The position numbers and the translations under genes are program-made. Shown one piece after another: positions 5,496 through 10,643 of a DNA stretch of 10,643 bases. The DNA is taken from contig CALDEO010000108.1 in assembly GCA_937942465.1 (NCBI GenBank), positions 1-10,643 of the forward strand, in the 5' to 3' direction. The stretch's first letter is position 1. Each line of letters begins with the position of its first letter. This DNA is from an uncultured Saprospiraceae bacterium (GTDB taxonomy: Bacteria > Bacteroidota > Bacteroidia > Chitinophagales > Saprospiraceae). Under the pieces are notes generated by a model that saw nothing but the letters and a program-made list of their open reading frames with translations, was not told where the DNA came from and searched no databases.

Positions 5496-7802
5496 ATGAG
5501 TGATGAAAAAAACTTAGAAGCAACTTCTGAGACATCAACAGAGAATACTGCAGAAACTCCAGTAGTTAAAGCAGCAGCAGAGCCAGAGGCACCTGCCAAA
5601 AAAGTATACGAAAAGAAAGTGGATAATACGCCGCACGATGAGTTTGATTGGACTATAAGCAACAGACATACGCTGGCTTACACAGATCAAGAAATCGAAA
5701 ATTACCTTAAGGATTACGAGAAGTCATTAACATCAGTATCTGAAAACGAAATCGTTTCAGGTCGAGTTACTTCTATTAACAACGGTGATGTAGTATTAGA
5801 CATTAACTATAAGTCTGACGGTCTAGTTTCTTTATCAGAATTTAGAGATACACCAGATCTTAAGATAGATGACTACGTAGAAGTATACGTAGAGAATAAA
5901 GAAGACCAAAGAGGTCAGTTAGTTCTTTCTAGAAGAAAGGCTAAGTTGATGAGAGCTTGGGAGATGTTAGTTGATTCTTACAAAAACGGTACAATCATTA
6001 AAGGTACAATCGTTAGTAAGACTAAAGGTGGATTGATTGCAGACTGTAGTGGTTTGGAGACATTCCTACCTGGATCTCAAATTGATATCAAGCCGATCAT
6101 CGATTATGATGCATACGTAGGTAAGACTATGGAGCTTAAAGTTGTGAAAATCAACGAAGCTATTAAGAATGCAGTAGTATCACACAAAGCATTAATAGAA
6201 AGCGATCTTGCAGATCAAAGAGAAGCAATTATCTCTGGTCTAGAAAAAGGTCAAGTATTAGAAGGTGTTGTAAAGAACATCACAGACTTCGGTGCATTTA
6301 TGGACCTAGGTGGTGTAGATGGTTTACTATATATCACAGATATTTCATGGGGACGTATCAACCACCCATCAGAAATATTAGAGCTTAACCAGAAATTGAA
6401 TGTTGTAGTTATTGACTTCGATGAAAACAAAAAGAGAATTTCTCTTGGTTTGAAGCAGTTACAACCACATCCATGGGAAGTACTAGAAGCAGATATCAAA
6501 GAACAATCTACTGTTAAAGGTAAGATCGTTAATATCGAGGACTACGGTGCATTCTTGGAAATCATTCCTGGAGTTGAAGGTTTGATCCACGTTTCAGAAG
6601 TTACATGGAGCAACCAACCAGTTAATGCAAGAGACTTCTTTACTTTAGGTCAAGAGTTCGAATCTAAAGTTGTTACTATAGATAGAGAAGAAAGAAAAAT
6701 GTCTCTTTCTGTTAAGCAATTATCAGAGGATCCTTGGAGTGCAATCGCATCTCAATTCCCTGTAGGTAGCAAGCATGCTGGACAAGTTAAAAACTTGACT
6801 CCTTATGGTGTATTTGTTGAGTTAGAAGAAGGTATTGGTGGTATGATTCATATCTCAGACCTTTCTTGGACTAAGAGATACTCTCATCCATCAGAATTTA
6901 CTAAAGTAGGAGAGACTATTGACATCACGATTCTAGAAATAGATCAGGATAATAGAAAACTTGCTCTAGGTCATAAGCAATTAGAAGAGAACCCTTGGGA
7001 TACTTTCGAAAACGTATTCCCTGTAGGATCTTATCACGAAGCAACGATCACTAAGAAAGATGATAGAGGTGCAATCGTTCAGTTGCCATATGGATTAGAA
7101 GCATATGCTCCTAACAAGCATTTGAAAAAAGAGAATGGAAACACAGCTGTTGTTGAGGATACTCTAACATTCAAAGTAATTGAATTCAATAGAGATGATA
7201 AGAGAATTATCGTTTCTCACTCAAGATATCTAGAAGATATCAATAAAGAGGCTTCAGATACTGTTCGTAAAGAGAAGAGAGAGGAAGGTGATAGAACACG
7301 TAAAGCTGTTAAATCTAATTCTTCTAAAATCGAAAGAACAACTCTAGGTGAGTTGGATGTATTCACTCAATTAAAGCAACAGTTAGCCGGTAATGCTGCA
7401 GCTGCAACTCCTCCACCACCAAAAAAGGTAGAAAAAGTTGTTGAAGAAGCACCAAAGGTAGAAACTCCTAAGGTTGAAGAGCCAAAGGCTGAAGAAGCTA
7501 AAGTTGAAACTCCAAAAGCAAAAGCACCTAAGCCAGCAGCAGAAGGTAAGCCAGATGACTTCAAAAAAATTGAAGGTATCGGACCGAAAATTGCTGAACT
7601 TATTGTGACTGATGGTATTACAACTTTCGGACAATTATCAGAGACTTCAGTTGATCACATCAAGGGAATTCTTGATGCAGCAGGAAGTAGATACAGAATG
7701 CATGATCCAACATCTTGGCCAACACAGTCAAAAATGGCTGCTGATGGTGAGTGGGATAAGCTGAAAGTATGGCAAGACACTCATAAAGGTGGAAAAGTTT
7801 AA
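5496..7802 (+). CDS. rpsA: 30S ribosomal protein S1 with a C-terminal helix-hairpin-helix extension
   Basis: S1 binds mRNA on the 30S subunit and promotes initiation, which matters especially where Shine-Dalgarno signals are rare. The 768-aa product has an acidic, Ala-rich N-terminus (1-45) and six S1 (OB-fold) domains near residues 86-148, 166-231, 252-321, 338-408, 424-495 and 510-578. The middle repeats share F/YGAF or YGVF cores, G-GLIHVSE-type strands, and a repeated KQL---PW end motif at 320-327, 407-414 and 494-501. The first two domains are divergent, as expected for the ribosome-docking end. A charged linker (about 579-635) leads to a PKVE(T/E)-like low-complexity repeat (640-685), then to an 83-residue domain with KKIEGIGPKIAEL, ITTFGQLSE and ILDAAGSRYRMHDP-SWP. 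That tail resembles helix-hairpin-helix extensions attached to some other Bacteroidota ribosomal proteins and to some alphaproteobacterial NuoE proteins. The start follows an A/T-rich leader with no Shine-Dalgarno sequence. The gene is monocistronic, ending at a terminator. Confidence 0.95.
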   Translation: MSDEKNLEATSETSTENTAETPVVKAAAEPEAPAKKVYEKKVDNTPHDEFDWTISNRHTLAYTDQEIENYLKDYEKSLTSVSENEIVSGRVTSINNGDVVLDINYKSDGLVSLSEFRDTPDLKIDDYVEVYVENKEDQRGQLVLSRRKAKLMRAWEMLVDSYKNGTIIKGTIVSKTKGGLIADCSGLETFLPGSQIDIKPIIDYDAYVGKTMELKVVKINEAIKNAVVSHKALIESDLADQREAIISGLEKGQVLEGVVKNITDFGAFMDLGGVDGLLYITDISWGRINHPSEILELNQKLNVVVIDFDENKKRISLGLKQLQPHPWEVLEADIKEQSTVKGKIVNIEDYGAFLEIIPGVEGLIHVSEVTWSNQPVNARDFFTLGQEFESKVVTIDREERKMSLSVKQLSEDPWSAIASQFPVGSKHAGQVKNLTPYGVFVELEEGIGGMIHISDLSWTKRYSHPSEFTKVGETIDITILEIDQDNRKLALGHKQLEENPWDTFENVFPVGSYHEATITKKDDRGAIVQLPYGLEAYAPNKHLKKENGNTAVVEDTLTFKVIEFNRDDKRIIVSHSRYLEDINKEASDTVRKEKREEGDRTRKAVKSNSSKIERTTLGELDVFTQLKQQLAGNAAAATPPPPKKVEKVVEEAPKVETPKVEEPKAEEAKVETPKAKAPKPAAEGKPDDFKKIEGIGPKIAELIVTDGITTFGQLSETSVDHIKGILDAAGSRYRMHDPTSWPTQSKMAADGEWDKLKVWQDTHKGGKV

Positions 7803-7827
7803 AACTTCACCCTTGTTATAAAATTAA

Positions 7828-7861
7828 GAAGCCCCAGTACTTTAGTATTGGGGCTTTTTTT
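7828..7861 (+). terminator. Intrinsic terminator of rpsA
   Basis: AAGCCCCAGTAC (7828-7839) pairs with GTATTGGGGCTT (7844-7855) through a TTTA loop, giving 12 pairs with one G-U. It is followed by an eight-base T-tract (7854-7861). It starts 25 bases after the rpsA stop codon and isolates rpsA from the crt genes. Confidence 0.92.
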
Positions 7862-7918
7862 ATGTAAGTACATAGCGTTATTTTGTCTAGTTTTTAGAAA
7901 TGGATATTTCTTATTTAT

Positions 7919-7936
7919 TAATTAGTAAACTAATTA
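7919..7936. promoter_or_regulatory. 18-bp palindrome, candidate operator
   Basis: TAATTAGT-AA-ACTAATTA is a perfect inverted repeat of 8-bp arms with a 2-bp centre. It overlaps the first TTACTAGA copy (7934-7941). This symmetry and size suit a dimeric transcription factor. The regulator is unknown, and AT-richness raises the chance of coincidence. Confidence 0.4.
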
Positions 7937-7954
7937 CTAGATTACTGTGAATCA

Positions 7955-7967
7955 ATTCAAATTGAAT
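7955..7967. repeat. Short palindrome ATTCAA-A-TTGAAT
   Basis: A perfect 6-bp inverted repeat with a one-base centre, about 20 bases downstream of the larger palindrome. It could be a further regulator half-site pair, but sequences this short and AT-rich arise easily by chance. Confidence 0.25.
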
Positions 7968-8062
7968 GTATTATTTATATTTTAGCTTGCCGCAAATGTT
8001 TTTATCAAAAAGAAAGTAATGTGCTCCATAGATGAGTATTTTTTTCAGTAGTTTATATTTTA

Positions 8063-8108
8063 TTCTAGTAAAAGTGGATTTATTAAATCATTACTAGAAC
8101 CACTTTTA
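8063..8108 (+). promoter_or_regulatory. Two overlapping, mutually exclusive hairpins before crtI
   Basis: Stem A pairs TTCTAGTAA (8063-8071) with TTACTAGAA (8091-8099), a perfect 9-bp match. Its loop contains a second small stem, GATTT (8077-8081) with AAATC (8085-8089). Stem B pairs TAAAAGTGG (8069-8077) with CCACTTTTA (8100-8108), also a perfect 9-bp match. A and B share bases 8069-8071, and their right arms are directly adjacent, so only one can form fully. The structure ends 21 bases before the crtI ATG. It may be an RNA switch or attenuator-like leader, or a compound DNA operator; no T-tract follows stem B. Confidence 0.5.
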
Positions 8109-8129
8109 AATTACAACGTTTAGACCATC

Positions 8130-9620
8130 ATGTCAGGGAATAATGCAAATATAAATATTGGTGTAGTTGGATCGGGCTTTGCAGGTCTGGCTGCTGCGTC
8201 TAAGTTGGCTCAGCTTGGCTACAACGTTACAATTCTTGAAAAAAATAGTACCATTGGTGGTCGCGCAAGAAAATTCAAAGTCGATGGGTTTCAATTTGAT
8301 ATGGGTCCTAGTTGGTATTGGATGCCCGAAGTATTCGAAAATTACTATGCGCAGTTCGGTTACAAAGTTTCTGACTTCTATGAGTTAAAACGTTTGGATC
8401 CATCTTATAAAATTTTCTTTAAGGATAACCAACACTTAAATATCCCCGCAAGTATTGATGAGTTATATCAAATGTTTGAGGACATAGAAAAGGGAAGTAG
8501 TATTAAGCTTAAAAAATTCCTTAAAGATGCTCAGTATAAATATGAGGTAGGGATGAGTGAATTTGTATGGAAGCCAAGTCATTCTATTTTTGAGTTTGTA
8601 GATTTTAGAGTTGTTAAAAGTGCATTTGGTTTGCAGATGTTCTCTTCTATTGCCAAAGTTGTAAGATCTTCTTTCAAAAATGAGAAGCTTAGAGCACTTT
8701 TAGAATTTCCGGTATTATTTTTAGGTGCTACCCCAGAGGATACTCCAGCTCTTTACAGTCTTATGAATTATGCAGACTTATCTTTAGGTACTTGGTACCC
8801 ATTAGGAGGTATGCACAAAATTGTCGAGGCATTTGAAAAAATTGCTCTAGGGCTTGGTGTCAACATTCTATGTAATGAAGAGGTAACATCAGTAGATAGT
8901 GCGGATGGACAAATAACTAAATTGATAACAGAACAAAACGAATACCATTTTGACCATGTAATAGCAGCTTGCGATTATAATCACTTTGATCAAAAGATAT
9001 TAGATAAAAATCAAGCTCAATATTCAATAGACTATTGGGATAAAAGAGTAATGGCACCTTCTTCTTTATTATTTTACCTTGGTGTAGATAAGAAACTTCC
9101 AGATACCGTACATCATCATAACTTGTTTTTTGATGAATCATTCGACCTACATGCAATCGAAATATACAAGGATCCCCAATGGCCAACCAAACCCTTGTTC
9201 TATTTATGTGCTTCAAGTAAGTCTGACGATAGTGTTGCACCAGCTGGTATGGAGAATGTGTTTCTGTTGATGCCATTGGCACCCGACTTAGAAGACAGCA
9301 ATGATAAAAGAGAGGAATATTTTGATCTTATGTGTGATAGAATTCAAAAACGAGTTGGATTTAATTTAAAAGATCATATAGTATTTAAAAGGTCTTTTGC
9401 AATGAATGATTTTCAGAAAGAGTACAACTCATTTAAGGGCAATGCATATGGTTTAGCAAATACACTATTACAAACAGCCTTCCTTAAACCAAAGATGAAA
9501 AGTAAAAAGCTGAAAAATCTATTATATGCAGGACAGTTAACAACTCCTGGTCCTGGTGTCCCACCTTCTATTATCTCTGGTCTTGTTGCGGCAAGTGAAA
9601 TTCATAAATACTACAATTAA
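8130..9620 (+). CDS. crtI: Phytoene desaturase CrtI
   Basis: This FAD-dependent carotenoid desaturase introduces successive double bonds into phytoene, normally up to lycopene, and acts at the membrane. The 496-aa length is normal. Residues 11-25 hold the dinucleotide-binding motif GVVGSGFAGLAAA, followed by ILEKNSTIGGRARKF (35-49) with the Glu that contacts the FAD ribose. YPLGGMHKIVEAF lies at about 223-235. The bacterial-type CrtI C-terminal signature, YAGQLTTPGPGVPPSIISG, lies near 466-484. The start is the only reasonable in-frame ATG before the FAD motif. crtB follows after 10 bases, so the two are almost certainly co-transcribed. A related desaturase such as CrtD or a carotene ketolase of the same superfamily is possible, but adjacency to phytoene synthase favours CrtI. 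The extent of desaturation and the final pigment cannot be read from the sequence. Confidence 0.93.
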   Translation: MSGNNANINIGVVGSGFAGLAAASKLAQLGYNVTILEKNSTIGGRARKFKVDGFQFDMGPSWYWMPEVFENYYAQFGYKVSDFYELKRLDPSYKIFFKDNQHLNIPASIDELYQMFEDIEKGSSIKLKKFLKDAQYKYEVGMSEFVWKPSHSIFEFVDFRVVKSAFGLQMFSSIAKVVRSSFKNEKLRALLEFPVLFLGATPEDTPALYSLMNYADLSLGTWYPLGGMHKIVEAFEKIALGLGVNILCNEEVTSVDSADGQITKLITEQNEYHFDHVIAACDYNHFDQKILDKNQAQYSIDYWDKRVMAPSSLLFYLGVDKKLPDTVHHHNLFFDESFDLHAIEIYKDPQWPTKPLFYLCASSKSDDSVAPAGMENVFLLMPLAPDLEDSNDKREEYFDLMCDRIQKRVGFNLKDHIVFKRSFAMNDFQKEYNSFKGNAYGLANTLLQTAFLKPKMKSKKLKNLLYAGQLTTPGPGVPPSIISGLVAASEIHKYYN

Positions 9621-9630
9621 CCAAAAAAAT

Positions 9631-10470
9631 ATGATGCAATTGTTTGACGAGGTATGCTCAATATGTAGTAAGAAGGTAACAACAAGTTACAGTACTTCTT
9701 TTTCACTTGGTATTAAAGTCTTCCAAGACAAATACCGGGAGCCTATATATAATATATATGGATTTGTAAGATTTGCTGATGAGATAGTAGACACATTCCA
9801 TGATTTCGACAAAGAGCAACTTCTAAATGATTTCGAAAGGGATACCTATAAAGCGATAGAGGATGGTATATCACTTAACCCGATACTACATTCTTTTCAA
9901 AGAGTTGTTCGTGAGTACAATATAGAAAAGGAGTTGATCTCAGCTTTTCTGCATAGTATGCGTATGGACCTATCTAATAATGAATATGGGGAAGAACAAT
10001 ATAAGGAGTATATATATGGATCAGCCGAAGTAGTTGGTCTTATGTGTTTAAGAGTTTTTTGTGAAGGCAATGATGTTTATTATAATGAACTTAAGGATCA
10101 GGCCAAAAGCCTAGGTAGTGCCTTTCAGAAAATTAACTTCCTTAGAGATATTAAGAGTGATTATGTGGAGAGAGGAAGAACATACTTCCCAGGTCTAGAT
10201 TTCAACAATTTTTCTAATGATCATAAGCTTGAAATAGAGGCTGATATCAAGAAAGACTTCGATTATGCCCTTACGGGAATACAAAAACTACCCAAAGAAG
10301 TAAGGTTAGGAGTTTTTTTAGCGTATAAATACTATTTAAATTTATTTTTTAAAATTAGTATGTGTTCTGCAGAAACCATTGCTAATCAGAGAATTAGAGT
10401 TAAGAATCGGAAGAAAATTTACCTTTTAGCAACCTCTGCAATCAAAAACCAGCTTAATTTTTTAAATTAA
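9631..10470 (+). CDS. crtB: Phytoene synthase CrtB
   Basis: Phytoene synthase joins two geranylgeranyl diphosphates head to head, via prephytoene diphosphate, to give phytoene, the substrate of the enzyme encoded just upstream. From the ATG at 9631 the product has 279 aa. The first aspartate-rich motif is DEIVD at 50-54 (in GFVRFADEIVD) and the second is DIKSD at 173-177 (in INFLRDIKSDY), followed by ERGRTYFP. Both Mg-diphosphate-binding motifs are intact, and YSTSFSLG near 20-27 matches the family N-terminus. The frame is open back to 9556, inside crtI, but the family begins close to MQLFDEV, so 9631 or 9634 is the real start; an A-rich stretch precedes it. Squalene synthase shares the fold, but the crtI context supports CrtB. 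No terminator is visible after it. Cyclase or hydroxylase genes are not in the window. Confidence 0.93.
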   Translation: MMQLFDEVCSICSKKVTTSYSTSFSLGIKVFQDKYREPIYNIYGFVRFADEIVDTFHDFDKEQLLNDFERDTYKAIEDGISLNPILHSFQRVVREYNIEKELISAFLHSMRMDLSNNEYGEEQYKEYIYGSAEVVGLMCLRVFCEGNDVYYNELKDQAKSLGSAFQKINFLRDIKSDYVERGRTYFPGLDFNNFSNDHKLEIEADIKKDFDYALTGIQKLPKEVRLGVFLAYKYYLNLFFKISMCSAETIANQRIRVKNRKKIYLLATSAIKNQLNFLN

Positions 10471-10483
10471 TTAGATATAATAG

Positions 10484-10513
10484 TTGTCATTAGAGAAAAT
10501 ACTTCTATATTTG
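10484..10513 (+). promoter_or_regulatory. Near-perfect Bacteroidota promoter reading out of the window
   Basis: TTG at 10484-10486, a 19-base spacer, and TATATTTG at 10506-10513 fit the -33 / -7 consensus fully. It is followed by CACTCCC, similar to the G/C-containing initial region I recall downstream of stable-RNA promoters in this phylum. It begins 13 bases after the crtB stop and points rightward. Confidence 0.7.
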
Positions 10514-10643
10514 CACTCCCATAGCGAAAGAGCTATTAGAAAATAGAGAGAAAGAGAATAGAGAGAGGGAATAAAATTTGACAAGATAGGTAGATAAAAG
10601 TAATAGGAATAATTAAGTTTTGAGTTGAGTTGATGGTTTGAAT
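10514..10643 (+). other. ORF-free, purine-rich leader of an off-window gene
   Basis: These 130 bases follow a strong promoter and contain only one ATG (10633), which meets a stop after two codons. ATAGC (10521-10525) can pair with GCTAT (10532-10536), while CTATT (10533-10537) can pair instead with AATAG (10542-10546). AATAGAGAGA is directly repeated at 10542-10551 and 10557-10566 within a purine-rich run. The stretch may be the leader of an rRNA or tRNA operon, or a long 5' UTR. No RNA gene body is recognisable before the edge. Confidence 0.4.

Larger units (their letters stand above)
7862..8129 (+). promoter_or_regulatory. Long non-coding region upstream of crtI
   Basis: These 268 bases lie between the rpsA terminator and the crtI ATG and contain no credible protein gene. 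They are AT-rich and hold several inverted repeats (7919-7936, 7955-7967, 8063-8108), three copies of a TTACTAGA motif, and an 11-bp direct repeat TTTATATTTTA at 7974-7984 and 8052-8062. No exact TAnnTTTG box exists on the plus strand. The closest are TATATTTT at 7976-7983 and 8054-8061, and TTATTTTG at 7878-7885, each with one mismatch. The crt promoter must lie here because the upstream terminator is strong, but I cannot place it. The density of symmetric elements suggests a regulated promoter or a structured leader. Confidence 0.6.

Noticed and set aside
7367..7634. Minus-strand frames rich in Ser, Phe and Gly opposite the rpsA linker
   Set aside because: They are produced by the complement of the Lys/Glu/Pro/Ala repeats of the S1 linker, not by a gene.
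7970..8110. Known riboswitch (for example B12) upstream of crtI
   Set aside because: No conserved riboswitch core is recognisable; the stems are simple inverted repeats.
8917..9282. 121-aa open frame on the minus strand inside crtI
   Set aside because: It is the antisense shadow of a well-conserved crtI region, its translation resembles no family I know, and it has no start context or promoter.
9556..9630. Upstream extension of crtB into crtI
   Set aside because: It adds 25 residues absent from the phytoene synthase family and overlaps conserved CrtI C-terminal codons; ATG 9631 or 9634 fits the family start.

Overview
The window comes from an AT-rich member of the Bacteroidota. The evidence is the uppS-bamA-ompH gene order, promoters of the phylum's -33 TTTG / -7 TAnnTTTG type, A/T-rich start regions without clear Shine-Dalgarno sequences, ribosomal protein S1 carrying a C-terminal helix-hairpin-helix extension, and a crtI-crtB carotenoid pair. 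The lineage below phylum cannot be fixed from this sequence. Base composition looks even throughout, and I see no mobile element, CRISPR array or integration scar.

Layout. (1) Bases 1-3570, plus strand, envelope biogenesis: the 3' end of uppS (undecaprenyl diphosphate synthase), bamA (outer-membrane protein insertase) and ompH (a Skp-like periplasmic chaperone with its own promoter), closed by a strong, probably bidirectional terminator. (2) Bases 3612-5328: a degenerate 7-bp tandem repeat just beyond the 3' end of a minus-strand fadD (long-chain acyl-CoA synthetase), which converges on ompH. (3) Bases 5329-7861, plus strand: a 167-bp divergent spacer with a -7 box and a leader hairpin, then rpsA encoding a six-domain S1 protein with a PKVE-type linker and a helix-hairpin-helix tail, then a terminator. 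(4) Bases 7862-8129: a long non-coding stretch dense in inverted repeats and copies of an ATTACTAGA motif, including two mutually exclusive hairpins just before crtI. (5) Bases 8130-10470: crtI and crtB, an operon that makes phytoene and desaturates it towards lycopene. (6) Bases 10471-10643: a near-perfect promoter and an ORF-free, purine-rich leader running off the window, perhaps towards a stable-RNA operon.

The protein-coding genes are all recognisable housekeeping or pigment genes. BamA and OmpH act together in outer-membrane protein assembly, UppS supplies the lipid carrier for peptidoglycan and surface glycans, and CrtB/CrtI catalyse consecutive steps. I did not find a clearly new multi-gene system. 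The observations most worth testing are the structured region upstream of crtI, the S1 fusion and its leader hairpin, the heptamer array after fadD, and the outward promoter and leader at the right edge.
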